A stretch of 64,000 bases of DNA from Terebella lapidaria. Lineage: Eukaryota > Annelida > Polychaeta > Terebellida > Terebellidae. This document shows, one piece after another, positions 43,777 to 55,935 of this stretch. Where the stretch lies: NCBI GenBank assembly GCA_949152475.1, contig OX424556.1, positions 54,146,451 through 54,210,450 of the forward strand, given 5' to 3'. Within the stretch, counting starts at the first letter, position 1, and each line of letters begins with the position of its first letter. Position numbers and translations under genes: made by a program. The notes below the pieces were generated by a model, which had not been told where the DNA came from, ran no database searches, and saw nothing but the letters and a program-made list of their open reading frames with translations.

Positions 43777-44745
43777 ATGATTCTCCCAATATTGCTAGGC
43801 AACATGCTGTTTATTGTAGTTTGCGGGAAAGTAGTTCCTGCACATAATGTCCACCTTTTAACTGCCAATTGTCGAAAGTCATGCATGCTGCACTTTGTTG
43901 AGAATCATAGACAAGCTGCTTGTCTAGCTGACGAGTCCTCAGACTGTTTCATGTGTTGGGACATGTGCCAGCTACTTGTAACAGATCCATTTTCATGGAG
44001 CCCACTGTGTGAACATGAGCAGCAGAACCTCTGCACCAAAGGTTGTAAGAAAGCCTGTCAATCTATATTCCATCCAGAAACGATAGATTCAACGTCAACT
44101 GCAAGTACCGTGCCCGTTACTACTGAACGACCTACACAAATCTCCATGGATGTTACCCAGCAGTCCATCAACGGAGTGCTCGTAGTTGCCTTGCTTGTCA
44201 CCAGTCCTGATGGCGTAAACAGTGATGGACTGAGTATCCGAATCACAGACAAGAATGCAGTAGTTCCACATCACTTCAGCATGCTATTTGATCCAACGTC
44301 CATTCTAGTGAAGTTGCCAAGCACCAAATACAATGCACATTACCGACTAGATCTCCATCACCAATATTTTGGAGTAATCAACAAGTTGGAATTTTCGACA
44401 CTACCTTGTGATTTCACAGATCATTCTCAAACGGTATGTCAACAGCGGGACACACTACATTTAACAGCAGATGCAGTGGTCGTGGTCAACCAAAGTTCAT
44501 TCTCACTTTTGTTTAGTGTAGGATCTGTGTCATTTGTTTGCCTTGTCTGTTTGTTTGTATGGTATTTTGTTCGTTGTACGAACCACAGAAAAACAGTGAA
44601 GACTCTTCAAATATCTGCTGGCTCGAAAATCACTCCAAGCTTTTTCCACCATAAGCCTCAACGCAACTCCTGGACAAACAGCTTCATTTATCTGCCTCAG
44701 GAGATTTCTCCACTTCATGACATTGATTCGTCTTTATCGTTGTAA
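43777..44745 (+). CDS. U24: anosmin-like membrane protein copy (I27L, Q34K, P120T), chimeric
   Basis: Full length. It combines the uORF of the U16/U18/U20 type with the protein haplotype of the U17/U19/U21 type, which are otherwise on separate units. The exchange point must lie in the 89 bp between the upstream ATG (G at 43768) and codon 27. Confidence 0.8.
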   Translation: MILPILLGNMLFIVVCGKVVPAHNVHLLTANCRKSCMLHFVENHRQAACLADESSDCFMCWDMCQLLVTDPFSWSPLCEHEQQNLCTKGCKKACQSIFHPETIDSTSTASTVPVTTERPTQISMDVTQQSINGVLVVALLVTSPDGVNSDGLSIRITDKNAVVPHHFSMLFDPTSILVKLPSTKYNAHYRLDLHHQYFGVINKLEFSTLPCDFTDHSQTVCQQRDTLHLTADAVVVVNQSSFSLLFSVGSVSFVCLVCLFVWYFVRCTNHRKTVKTLQISAGSKITPSFFHHKPQRNSWTNSFIYLPQEISPLHDIDSSLSL

Positions 44746-45641
44746 ACTTATTATTGTTCTCATGCATGTTTGTCAATACAAATATTTATTTTAGAGTTCC
44801 CCATGATTTCAAATAAATATCAAATCTTGATTTGTGTTTCTCAAAACAGCGACTATTGGATGTAGAAGTGAACGATATTGCAAATATTATGTAAAACAAA
44901 TATGGGCAACAATTTGTACAAATCATTTGAACGATATCAGATATATGACATTTGGATTTGTGGTTCTTGTAATATTGACTTTGACCAATTTCATGGTTGT
45001 CCAATATACGATGAAATTTTGTCACTCAAAATTTTTGAAATTGTCAAATTCTTTGACAACATACAATACACAAATGTGATCAAGTTTTCTTCGAAACAAA
45101 TTAAACTATGAGGCACAAGGCGATTTTGCAGTGTTTAAAATTACAACTTAAATATAGAGTGAACATCTATTCAGACACAATTCTATCTATTCTTTGTTTG
45201 TGAATGATACTCATAATTGTATGATACACATACTGTCAAATTTATTCTTAAATGAAGCATTATGGTCTATATGCTAAAAATATACTATTATTCTGTAATA
45301 TTTAGTTGTGAATGACACAGAAATATTTTCCAATAAAATTCACAGTAGGATAATGTATTGGATATTCGTATATAAGTGACAAAGCCTAAGTCTTTGAACC
45401 TGACATAAACTGTGCCCTCTGATAATGACATGATTGCAATTGCCTGTGAATTAATGATTTGCTAAGGATTGGGTGTGAGTAACTCCACAGATGATCTCGT
45501 ATGATTTGCTTGACAGCAATTGCAACTAAATCAACAGTAGCTCCATTTCCAACGAGTATATAAAGAAATTTCCACATTAATAAAATCAGAAATCTTCAAA
45601 TCAATTTGAAGTGTTGTAATTAGTGATACAATCTTTTGAGA
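44746..45641 (+). promoter_or_regulatory. Spacer and promoter of U25
   Basis: AATAAA at 44812-44817; TATA box at 45557-45565. T at 45302; private A at 45515 changes the proximal element to AGCAATTGCAA. Confidence 0.7.
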
Positions 45642-46610
45642 ATGATTCTCCCAATATTGCTAGGCAACATGCTGTTTATTGTAGTTTGCGGGAAAGTAGT
45701 TCCTGCACATAATGTCCACCTTTTAACTGCCAATTGTCGAAAGTCATGCATGCTGCACTTTGTTGAGAATCATAGACAAGCTGCTTGTCTAGCTGACGAG
45801 TCCTCAGACTGTTTCATGTGTTGGGACATGTGCCAGCTACTTGTAACAGATCCATTTTCATGGAGCCCACTGTGTGAACATGAGCAGCAGAACCTCTGCA
45901 CCAAAGGTTGTAAGAAAGCCTGTCAATCTATATTCCATCCAGAAACGATAGATTCAACGTCAACTGCAAGTACCGTGCCCGTTACTACTGAACGACCTAC
46001 ACAAATCTCCATGGATGTTACCCAGCAGTCCATCAACGGAGTGCTCGTAGTTGCCTTGCTTGTCACCAGTCCTGATGGCGTAAACAGTGATGGACTGAGT
46101 ATCCGAATCACAGACAAGAATGCAGTAGTTCCACATCACTTCAGCATGCTATTTGATCCAACGTCCATTCTAGTGAAGTTGCCAAGCACCAAATACAATG
46201 CACATTACCGACTAGATCTCCATCACCAATATTTTGGAGTAATCAACAAGTTGGAATTTTCGACACTACCTTGTGATTTCACAGATCATTCTCAAACGGT
46301 ATGTCAACAGCGGGACACACTACATTTAACAGCAGATGCAGTGGTCGTGGTCAACCAAAGTTCATTCTCACTTTTGTTTAGTGTAGGATCTGTGTCATTT
46401 GTTTGCCTTGTCTGTTTGTTTGTATGGTATTTTGTTCGTTGTACGAACCACAGAAAAACAGTGAAGACTCTTCAAATATCTGCTGGCTCGAAAATCACTC
46501 CAAGCTTTTTCCACCATAAGCCTCAACGCAACTCCTGGACAAACAGCTTCATTTATCTGCCTCAGGAGATTTCTCCACTTCATGACATTGATTCGTCTTT
46601 ATCGTTGTAA
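45642..46610 (+). CDS. U25: anosmin-like membrane protein copy (I27L, Q34K, P120T)
   Basis: Full length, with the U17 protein haplotype directly adjacent to U24. The strict alternation seen in U16-U21 is lost here. Confidence 0.85.
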   Translation: MILPILLGNMLFIVVCGKVVPAHNVHLLTANCRKSCMLHFVENHRQAACLADESSDCFMCWDMCQLLVTDPFSWSPLCEHEQQNLCTKGCKKACQSIFHPETIDSTSTASTVPVTTERPTQISMDVTQQSINGVLVVALLVTSPDGVNSDGLSIRITDKNAVVPHHFSMLFDPTSILVKLPSTKYNAHYRLDLHHQYFGVINKLEFSTLPCDFTDHSQTVCQQRDTLHLTADAVVVVNQSSFSLLFSVGSVSFVCLVCLFVWYFVRCTNHRKTVKTLQISAGSKITPSFFHHKPQRNSWTNSFIYLPQEISPLHDIDSSLSL

Positions 46611-47506
46611 ACTTATTATTGTTCTCATGCATGTTTGTCAATACAAATATTTATTTTAGAGTTCCCCATGATTTCAAATAAATATCAAATCTTGATTTGT
46701 GTTTCTCAAAACAGCGACTATTGGATGTAGAAGTGAACGATATTGCAAATATTATGTAAAACAAATATGGGCAACAATTTGTACAAATCATTTGAACGAT
46801 ATCAGATATATGACATTTGGATTTGTGGTTCTTGTAATATTGACTTTGACCAATTTCATGGTTGTCCAATATACGATGAAATTTTGTCACTCAAAATTTT
46901 TGAAATTGTCAAATTCTTTGACAACATACAATACACAAATGTGATCAAGTTTTCTTCGAAACAAATTAAACTATGAGGCACAAGGCGATTTTGCAGTGTT
47001 TAAAATTACAACTTAAATATAGAGTGAACATCTATTCAGACACAATTCTATCTATTCTTTGTTTGTGAATGATACTCATAATTGTATGATACACATACTG
47101 TCAAATTTATTCTTAAATGAAGCATTATGGTCTATATGCTAAAAATATACTATTATTCTGTAATATTTAGTTGTGAATGACACAAAAATATTTTCCAATA
47201 AAATTCACAGTAGGATAATGTATTGGATATTCGTATATAAGTGACAAAGCCTAAGTCTTTGAACCTGACATAAACTGTGCCCTCTGATAATGACATGATT
47301 GCAATTGCCTGTGAATTAATGATTTGCTAAGGATTGGGTGTGAGTAACTCCACAGATGATCTCGTATGATTTGCTTGACGGCAATTGCAACTAAATCAAC
47401 AGTAGCTCCATTTCCAACGAGTATATAAAGAAATTTCCACATTAATAAAATCAGAAATCTTCAAATCAATTTGAAGTGTTGTAATTAGTGATACAATCTT
47501 TTGAGA
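46611..47506 (+). promoter_or_regulatory. Spacer and promoter of U26
   Basis: AATAAA at 46677-46682; TATA box at 47422-47430. T at 47167 as in the U22 spacer. Confidence 0.7.
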
Positions 47507-48475
47507 ATGATTCTCCCAATATTGCTAGGCAACATGCTGTTTATTGTAGTTTGCGGGAAAGTAGTTCCTGCACATAATGTCCACATTTTAACTGCCAATT
47601 GTCGACAGTCATGCATGCTGCACTTTGTTGAGAATCATAGACAAGCTGCTTGTCTAGCTGACGAGTCCTCAGACTGTTTCATGTGTTGGGACATGTGCCA
47701 GCTACTCGTAACAGATCCATTTTCATGGAGCCCACTGTGTGAACATGAGCAGCAGAACCTCTGCACCAAAGGTTGTAAGAAAGCCTGTCAATCTATATTC
47801 CATCCAGAAACGATAGATTCAACGTCAACTGCAAGTACCGTGCCCGTTACTACTGAACGACCTCCACAAATCTCCATGGATGTTACCCAGCAGTCCATCA
47901 ACGGAGTGCTCGTAGTTGCCTTGCTTGTCACCAGTCCTGATGGCGTAAACAGTGATGGACTGAGTATCCGAATCACAGACAAGAATGCAGTAGTTCCACA
48001 TCACTTCAGCATGCTATTTGATCCAACGTCCATTCTAGTGAAGTTGCCAAGCACCAAATACAATGCACATTACCGACTAGATCTCCATCACCAATATTTT
48101 GGAGTAATCAACAAGTTGGAATTTTCGACACTACCTTGTGATTTCACAGATCATTCTCAAACGGTATGTCAACAGCGGGACACACTACATTTAACAGCAG
48201 ATGCAGTGGTCGTGGTCAACCAAAGTTCATTCTCACTTTTGTTTAGTGTAGGATCTGTGTCATTTGTTTGCCTTGTCTGTTTGTTTGTATGGTATTTTGT
48301 TCGTTGTACGAACCACAGAAAAACAGTGAAGACTCTTCAAATATCTGCTGGCTCGAAAATCACTCCAAGCTTTTTCCACCATAAGCCTCAACGCAACTCC
48401 TGGACAAACAGCTTCATTTATCTGCCTCAGGAGATTTCTCCACTTCATGACATTGATTCGTCTTTATCGTTGTAA
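47507..48475 (+). CDS. U26: anosmin-like membrane protein copy
   Basis: Protein identical to U1. Silent CTC at codon 67 (47705-47707) is shared with U22 and U27. Confidence 0.85.
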   Translation: MILPILLGNMLFIVVCGKVVPAHNVHILTANCRQSCMLHFVENHRQAACLADESSDCFMCWDMCQLLVTDPFSWSPLCEHEQQNLCTKGCKKACQSIFHPETIDSTSTASTVPVTTERPPQISMDVTQQSINGVLVVALLVTSPDGVNSDGLSIRITDKNAVVPHHFSMLFDPTSILVKLPSTKYNAHYRLDLHHQYFGVINKLEFSTLPCDFTDHSQTVCQQRDTLHLTADAVVVVNQSSFSLLFSVGSVSFVCLVCLFVWYFVRCTNHRKTVKTLQISAGSKITPSFFHHKPQRNSWTNSFIYLPQEISPLHDIDSSLSL

Positions 48476-49371
48476 ACTTATTATTGTTCTCATGCATGTT
48501 TGTCAATACAAATATTTATTTTAGAGTTCCCCATGATTTCAAATAAATATCAAATCTTGATTTGTGTTTCTCAAAACAGCGACTATTGGATGTAGAAGTG
48601 AACGATATTGCAAATATTATGTAAAACAAATATGGGCAACAATTTGTACAAATCATTTGAACGATATCAGATATATGACATTTGGATTTGTGGTTCTTGT
48701 AATATTGACTTTGACCAATTTCATGGTTGTCCAATATACGATGAAATTTTGTCACTCAAAATTTTTGAAATTGTCAAATTCTTTGACAACATACAATACA
48801 CAAATGTGATCAAGTTTTCTTCGAAACAAATTAAACTATGAGGCACAAGGCGATTTTGCAGTGTTTAAAATTACAACTTAAATATAGAGTGAACATCTAT
48901 TCAGACACAATTCTATCTATTCTTTGTTTGTGAATGATACTCATAATTGTATGATACACATACTGTCAAATTTATTCTTAAATGAAGCATTATGGTCTAT
49001 ATGCTAAAAATATACTATTATTCTGTAATATATAGTTGTGAATGACACAAAAATATTTTCCAATAAAATTCACAGTAGGATAATGTATTGGATATTCGTA
49101 TATAAGTGACAAAGCCTAAGTCTTTGAACCTGACATAAACTGTGCCCTCTGATAATGACATGATTGCAATTGCCTGTGAATTAATGATTTGCTAAGGATT
49201 GGGTGTGAGTAACTCCACAGATGATCTCGTATGATTTGCTTGACGGCAATTGCAACTAAATCAACAGTAGCTCCATTTCCAACGAGTATATAAAGAAATT
49301 TCCACATTAATAAAATCAGAAATCTTCAAATCAATTTGAAGTGTTGTAATTAGTGATACAATGTTTTGAGA
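48476..49371 (+). promoter_or_regulatory. Spacer and promoter of U27, with upstream ATG
   Basis: AATAAA at 48542-48547; TATA box at 49287-49295. Upstream ATG-TTT-TGA at 49361-49369. Confidence 0.7.
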
Positions 49372-50340
49372 ATGATTCTCCCAATATTGCTAGGCAACAT
49401 GCTGTTTATTGTAGTTTGCGGGAAAGTAGTTCCTGCACATAATGTCCACATTTTAACTGCCAATTGTCGACAGTCATGCATGCTGCACTTTGTTGAGAAT
49501 CATAGACAAGCTGCTTGTCTAGCTGACGAGTCCTCAGACTGTTTCATGTGTTGGGACATGTGCCAGCTACTCGTAACAGATCCATTTTCATGGAGCCCAC
49601 TGTGTGAACATGAGCAGCAGAACCTCTGCACCAAAGGTTGTAAGAAAGCCTGTCAATCTATATTCCATCCAGAAACGATAGATTCAACGTCAACTGCAAG
49701 TACCGTGCCCGTTACTACTGAACGACCTCCACAAATCTCCATGGATGTTACCCAGCAGTCCATCAACGGAGTGCTCGTAGTTGCCTTGCTTGTCACCAGT
49801 CCTGATGGCGTAAACAGTGATGGACTGAGTATCCGAATCACAGACAAGAATGCAGTAGTTCCACATCACTTCAGCATGCTATTTGATCCAACGTCCATTC
49901 TAGTGAAGTTGCCAAGCACCAAATACAATGCACATTACCGACTAGATCTCCATCACCAATATTTTGGAGTAATCAACAAGTTGGAATTTTCGACACTACC
50001 TTGTGATTTCACAGATCATTCTCAAACGGTATGTCAACAGCGGGACACACTACATTTAACAGCAGATGCAGTGGTCGTGGTCAACCAAAGTTCATTCTCA
50101 CTTTTGTTTAGTGTAGGATCTGTGTCATTTGTTTGCCTTGTCTGTTTGTTTGTATGGTATTTTGTTCGTTGTACGAACCACAGAAAGACAGTGAAGACTC
50201 TTCAAATATCTGCTGGCTCGAAAATCACTCCAAGCTTTTTCCACCATAAGCCTCAACGCAACTCCTGGACAAACAGCTTCATTTATCTGCCTCAGGAGAT
50301 TTCTCCACTTCATGACATTGATTCGTCTTTATCGTTGTAA
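49372..50340 (+). CDS. U27: anosmin-like membrane protein copy behind a uORF
   Basis: Protein identical to U1. Silent changes at L67 (shared with U22 and U26) and K272 (AAG at 50185-50187, private). Confidence 0.8.
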   Translation: MILPILLGNMLFIVVCGKVVPAHNVHILTANCRQSCMLHFVENHRQAACLADESSDCFMCWDMCQLLVTDPFSWSPLCEHEQQNLCTKGCKKACQSIFHPETIDSTSTASTVPVTTERPPQISMDVTQQSINGVLVVALLVTSPDGVNSDGLSIRITDKNAVVPHHFSMLFDPTSILVKLPSTKYNAHYRLDLHHQYFGVINKLEFSTLPCDFTDHSQTVCQQRDTLHLTADAVVVVNQSSFSLLFSVGSVSFVCLVCLFVWYFVRCTNHRKTVKTLQISAGSKITPSFFHHKPQRNSWTNSFIYLPQEISPLHDIDSSLSL

Positions 50341-51236
50341 ACTTATTATTGTTCTCATGCATGTTTGTCAATACAAATATTTATTTTAGAGTTCCCCATG
50401 ATTTCAAATAAATATCAAATCTTGATTTGTGTTTCTCAAAACAGCGACTATTGGATGTAGAAGTGAACGATATTGCAAATATTATGTAAAACAAATATGG
50501 GCAACAATTTGTACAAATCATTTGAACGATATCAGATATATGACATTTGGATTTGTGGTTCTTGTAATATTGACTTTGACCAATTTCATGGTTGTCCAAT
50601 ATACGATGAAATTTTGTCACTCAAAATTTTTGAAATTGTCAAATTCTTTGACAACATACAATACACAAATGTGATCAAGTTTTCTTCGAAACAAATTAAA
50701 CTATGAGGCACAAGGCGATTTTGCAGTGTTTTAAATTACAACTTAAATATAGAGTGAACATCTATTCAGACACAATTCTATCTATTCTTTGTTTGTGAAT
50801 GATACTCATAATTGTATGATACACATACTGTCAAATTTATTCTTAGATGAAGCATTATGGTCTATATGCTAAAAATATACTATTATTCTGTAATATATAG
50901 TTGTGAATGACACAGAAATATTTTCCAATAAAATTCACAGTAGGATAATGTATTGGATATTCGTATATAAGTGACAAAGCCTAAGTCTTTGAACCTGACA
51001 TAAACTGTGCCCTCTGATAATGACATGATTGCAATTGCCTGTGAATTAATGATTTGCTAAGGATTGGGTGTGAGTAACTCCACAGATGATCTCGTATGAT
51101 TTGCTTGACGGCAATTGCAACTAAATCAACAGTAGCTCCATTTCCAACGAGTATATAAAGAAATTTCCACATTAATAAAATCAGAAATCTTCAAATCAAT
51201 TTGAAGTGTTGTAATTAGTGATACAATCTTTTGAGA
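50341..51236 (+). promoter_or_regulatory. Spacer and promoter of U28
   Basis: AATAAA at 50407-50412; TATA box at 51152-51160. Private T at 50732 and G at 50846, both in the featureless middle of the spacer. Confidence 0.7.
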
Positions 51237-52205
51237 ATGATTCTCCCAATATTGCTAGGCAACATGCTGTTTATTGTAGTTTGCGGGAAAGTAGTTCCTG
51301 CACATAATGTCCACATTTTAACTGCCAATTGTCGACAGTCATGCATGCTGCACTTTGTTGAGAATCATAGACAAGCTGCTTGTCTAGCTGACGAGTCCTC
51401 AGACTGTTTCATGTGTTGGGACATGTGCCAGCTACTTGTAACAGATCCATTTTCATGGAGCCCACTGTGTGAACATGAGCAGCAGAACCTCTGCACCAAA
51501 GGTTGTAAGAAAGCCTGTCAATCTATATTCCATCCAGAAACGATAGATTCAACGTCAACTGCAAGTACCGTGCCCGTTACTACTGAACGACCTCCACAAA
51601 TCTCCATGGATGTTACCCAGCAGTCCATCAACGGAGTGCTCGTAGTTGCCTTGCTTGTCACCAGTCCTGATGGCGTAAACAGTGATGGACTGAGTATCCG
51701 AATCACAGACAAGAATGCAGTAGTTCCACATCACTTCAGCATGCTATTTGATCCAACGTCCATTCTAGTGAAGTTGCCAAGCACCAAATACAATGCACAT
51801 TACCGACTAGATCTCCATCACCAATATTTTGGAGTAATCAACAAGTTGGAATTTTCGACACTACCTTGTGATTTCACAGATCATTCTCAAACGGTATGTC
51901 AACAGCGGGACACACTACATTTAACAGCAGATGCAGTGGTCGTGGTCAACCAAAGTTCATTCTCACTTTTGTTTAGTGTAGGATCTGTGTCATTTGTTTG
52001 CCTTGTCTGTTTGTTTGTATGGTATTTTGTTCGTTGTACGAACCACAGAAAAACAGTGAAGACTCTTCAAATATCTGCTGGCTCGAAAATCACTCCAAGC
52101 TTTTTCCACCATAAGCCTCAACGCAACTCCTGGACAAACAGCTTCATTTATCTGCCTCAGGAGATTTCTCCACTTCATGACATTGATTCGTCTTTATCGT
52201 TGTAA
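51237..52205 (+). CDS. U28: anosmin-like membrane protein copy
   Basis: Protein identical to U1. Confidence 0.85.
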   Translation: MILPILLGNMLFIVVCGKVVPAHNVHILTANCRQSCMLHFVENHRQAACLADESSDCFMCWDMCQLLVTDPFSWSPLCEHEQQNLCTKGCKKACQSIFHPETIDSTSTASTVPVTTERPPQISMDVTQQSINGVLVVALLVTSPDGVNSDGLSIRITDKNAVVPHHFSMLFDPTSILVKLPSTKYNAHYRLDLHHQYFGVINKLEFSTLPCDFTDHSQTVCQQRDTLHLTADAVVVVNQSSFSLLFSVGSVSFVCLVCLFVWYFVRCTNHRKTVKTLQISAGSKITPSFFHHKPQRNSWTNSFIYLPQEISPLHDIDSSLSL

Positions 52206-53101
52206 ACTTATTATTGTTCTCATGCATGTTTGTCAATACAAATATTTATTTTAGAGTTCCCCATGATTTCAAATAAATATCAAATCTTGATTTGTGTTTC
52301 TCAAAACAGCGACTATTGGATGTAGAAGTGAACGATATTGCAAATATTATGTAAAACAAATATGGGCAACAATTTGTACAAATCATTTGAACGATATCAG
52401 ATATATGACATTTGGATTTGTGGTTCTTGTAATATTGACTTTGACCAATTTCATGGTTGTCCAATATACGATGAAATTTTGTCACTCAAAATTTTTGAAA
52501 TTGTCAAATTCTTTGACAACATACAATACACAAATGTGATCAAGTTTTCTTCGAAACAAATTAAACTATGAGGCACAAGGCGATTTTGCAGTGTTTAAAA
52601 TTACAACTTAAATATAGAGTGAACATCTATTCAGACACAATTCTATCTATTCTTTGTTTGTGAATGATACTCATAATTGTATGATACACATACTGTCAAA
52701 TTTATTCTTAAATGAAGCATTATGGTCTATATGCTAAAAATATACTATTATTCTGTAATATATAGTTGTGAATGACACAGAAATATTTTCCAATAAAATT
52801 CACAGTAGGATAATGTATTGGATATTCGTATTTAAGTGACAAAGCCTAAGTCTTTGAACCTGACATAAACTGTGCCCTCTGATAATGACATGATTGCAAT
52901 TGCCTGTGAATTAATGATTTGCTAAGGATTGGGTGTGAGTAACTCCACAGATGATCTCGTATGATTTGCTTGACGGCAATTGCAACTAAATCAACAGTAG
53001 CTCCATTTCCAACGAGTATATAAAGAAATTTCCACATTAATAAAATCAGAAATCTTCAAATCAATTTTAAGTGTTGTAATTAGTGATACAATCTTTTGAG
53101 A
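52206..53101 (+). promoter_or_regulatory. Spacer and promoter of U29, with broken 5' UTR hairpin
   Basis: AATAAA at 52272-52277; TATA box at 53017-53025. T at 52832 turns the upstream TATA-like TATATAAG into TATTTAAG (shared with U32). Private G to T at 53068 breaks the 5' UTR stem. Confidence 0.7.
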
Positions 53102-54070
53102 ATGATTCTCCCAATATTGCTAGGCAACATGCTGTTTATTGTAGTTTGCGGGAAAGTAGTTCCTGCACATAATGTCCACATTTTAACTGCCAATTGTCGA
53201 CAGTCATGCATGCTGCACTTTGTTGAGAATCATAGACAAGCTGCTTGTCTAGCTGACGAGTCCTCAGACTGTTTCATGTGTTGGGACATGTGCCAGCTAC
53301 TTGTAACAGATCCATTTTCATGGAGCCCACTGTGTGAACATGAGCAGCAGAACCTCTGCACCAAAGGTTGTAAGAAAGCCTGTCAATCTATATTCCATCC
53401 AGAAACGATAGATTCAACGTCAACTGCAAGTACCGTGCCCGTTACTACTGAACGACCTCCACAAATCTCCATGGATGTTACCCAGCAGTCCATCAACGGA
53501 GTGCTCGTAGTTGCCTTGCTTGTCACCAGTCCTGATGGCGTAAACAGTGATGGACTGAGTATCCGAATCACAGACAAGAATGCAGTAGTTCCACATCACT
53601 TCAGCATGCTATTTGATCCAACGTCCATTCTAGTGAAGTTGCCAAGCACCAAATACAATGCACATTACCGACTAGATCTCCATCACCAATATTTTGGAGT
53701 AATCAACAAGTTGGAATTTTCGACACTACCTTGTGATTTCACAGATCATTCTCAAACGGTATGTCAACAGCGGGACACACTACATTTAACAGCAGATGCA
53801 GTGGTCGTGGTCAGCCAAAATTCATTCTCACTTTTGTTTAGTGTAGGATCTGTGTCATTTGTTTGCCTTGTCTGTTTGTTTGTATGGTATTTTGTTCGTT
53901 GTACGAACCACAGAAAAACAGTGAAGACTCTTCAAATATCTGCTGGCTCGAAAATCACTCCAAGCTTTTTCCACCATAAGCCTCAACGCAACTCCTGGAC
54001 AAACAGCTTCATTTATCTGCCTCAGGAGATTTCTCCACTTCATGACATTGATTCGTCTTTATCGTTGTAA
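53102..54070 (+). CDS. U29: anosmin-like membrane protein copy without N-glycosylation sequon (N238S, S240N)
   Basis: Full length. AGC at 53813-53815 and AAT at 53819-53821 turn NQS into SQN followed by Ser-Phe, which is not a sequon. No other N-x-S/T sequon exists in the ectodomain. Confidence 0.85.
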   Translation: MILPILLGNMLFIVVCGKVVPAHNVHILTANCRQSCMLHFVENHRQAACLADESSDCFMCWDMCQLLVTDPFSWSPLCEHEQQNLCTKGCKKACQSIFHPETIDSTSTASTVPVTTERPPQISMDVTQQSINGVLVVALLVTSPDGVNSDGLSIRITDKNAVVPHHFSMLFDPTSILVKLPSTKYNAHYRLDLHHQYFGVINKLEFSTLPCDFTDHSQTVCQQRDTLHLTADAVVVVSQNSFSLLFSVGSVSFVCLVCLFVWYFVRCTNHRKTVKTLQISAGSKITPSFFHHKPQRNSWTNSFIYLPQEISPLHDIDSSLSL

Positions 54071-54966
54071 ACTTATTATTGTTCTCATGCATGTTTGTCA
54101 ATACAAATATTTATTTTAGAGTTCCCCATGATTTCAAATAAATATCAAATCTTGATTTGTGTTTCTCAAAACAGCGACTATTGGATGTAGAAGTGAACGA
54201 TATTGCAAATATTATGTAAAACAAATATGGGCAACAATTTGTACAAATCATTTGAACGATATCAGATATATGACATTTGGATTTGTGGTTCTTGTAATAT
54301 TGACTTTGACCAATTTCATGGTTGTCCAATATACGATGAAATTTTGTCACTCAAAATTTTTGAAATTGTCAAATTCTTTGACAACATACAATACACAAAT
54401 GTGATCAAGTTTTCTTCGAAACAAATTAAACTATGAGGCACAAGGCGATTTTGCAGTGTTTAAAATTACAACTTAAATATAGAGTGAACATCTATTCAGA
54501 CACAATTCTATCTATTCTTTGTTTGTGAATGATACTCATAATTGTATGATACACATACTGTCAAATTTATTCTTAAATGAAGCATTATGGTCTATATGCT
54601 AAAAATATACTATTATTCTGTAATATATAGTTGTGAATGACACAGAAATATTTTCCAATAAAATTCACAGTAGGATAATGTATTGGATATTCGTATATAA
54701 GTGACAAAGCCTAAGTCTTTGAACCTGACATAAACTGTGCCCTCTGATAATGACATGATTGCAATTGCCTGTGAATTAATGATTTGCTAAGGATTGGGTG
54801 TGAGTAACTCCACAGATGATCTCGTATGATTTGCTTGACGGCAATTGCAACTAAATCAACAGTAGCTCCATTTCCAACGAGTATATAAAGAAATTTCCAC
54901 ATTAATAAAATCAGAAATCTTCAAATCAATTTGAAGTGTTGTAATTAGTGATACAATCTTTTGAGA
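54071..54966 (+). promoter_or_regulatory. Spacer and promoter of U30
   Basis: AATAAA at 54137-54142; TATA box at 54882-54890. No private change noticed. Confidence 0.7.
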
Positions 54967-55935
54967 ATGATTCTCCCAATATTGCTAGGCAACATGCTGT
55001 TTATTGTAGTTTGCGGGAAAGTAGTTCCTGCACATAATGTCCACATTTTAACTGCCAATTGTCGACAGTCATGCATGCTGCACTTTGTTGAGAATCATAG
55101 ACAAGCTGCTTGTCTAGCTGACGAGTCCTCAGACTGTTTCATGTGTTGGGACATGTGCCAGCTACTTGTAACAGATCCATTTTCATGGAGCCCACTGTGT
55201 GAACATGAGCAGCAGAACCTCTGCACCAAAGGTTGTAAGAAAGCCTGTCAATCTATATTCCATCCAGAAACGATAGATTCAACGTCAACTGCAAGTACCG
55301 TGCCCGTTACTACTGAACGACCTCCACAAATCTCCATGGATGTTACCCAGCAGTCCATCAACGGAGTGCTCGTAGTTGCCTTGCTTGTCACCAGTCCTGA
55401 TGGCGTAAACAGTGATGGACTGAGTATCCGAATCACAGACAAAAATGCAGTAGTTCCACATCACTTCAGCATGCTATTTGATCCAACGTCCATTCTAGTG
55501 AAGTTGCCAAGCACCAAATACAATGCACATTACCGACTAGATCTCCATCACCAATATTTTGGAGTAATCAACAAGTTGGAATTTTCGACACTACCTTGTG
55601 ATTTCACAGATCATTCTCAAACGGTATGTCAACAGCGGGACACACTACATTTAACAGCAGATGCAGTGGTCGTGGTCAGCCAAAATTCATTCTCACTTTT
55701 GTTTAGTGTAGGATCTGTGTCATTTGTTTGCCTTGTCTGTTTGTTTGTATGGTATTTTGTTCGTTGTACGAACCACAGAAAAACAGTGAAGACTCTTCAA
55801 ATATCTGCTGGCTCGAAAATCACTCCAAGCTTTTTCCACCATAAGCCTCAACGCAACTCCTGGACAAACAGCTTCATTTATCTGCCTCAGGAGATTTCTC
55901 CACTTCATGACATTGATTCGTCTTTATCGTTGTAA
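54967..55935 (+). CDS. U30: anosmin-like membrane protein copy (N238S, S240N)
   Basis: Full length, sequon lost as in U29 (55678-55686). Private silent AAA at codon 159 (55441-55443). Confidence 0.85.
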   Translation: MILPILLGNMLFIVVCGKVVPAHNVHILTANCRQSCMLHFVENHRQAACLADESSDCFMCWDMCQLLVTDPFSWSPLCEHEQQNLCTKGCKKACQSIFHPETIDSTSTASTVPVTTERPPQISMDVTQQSINGVLVVALLVTSPDGVNSDGLSIRITDKNAVVPHHFSMLFDPTSILVKLPSTKYNAHYRLDLHHQYFGVINKLEFSTLPCDFTDHSQTVCQQRDTLHLTADAVVVVSQNSFSLLFSVGSVSFVCLVCLFVWYFVRCTNHRKTVKTLQISAGSKITPSFFHHKPQRNSWTNSFIYLPQEISPLHDIDSSLSL

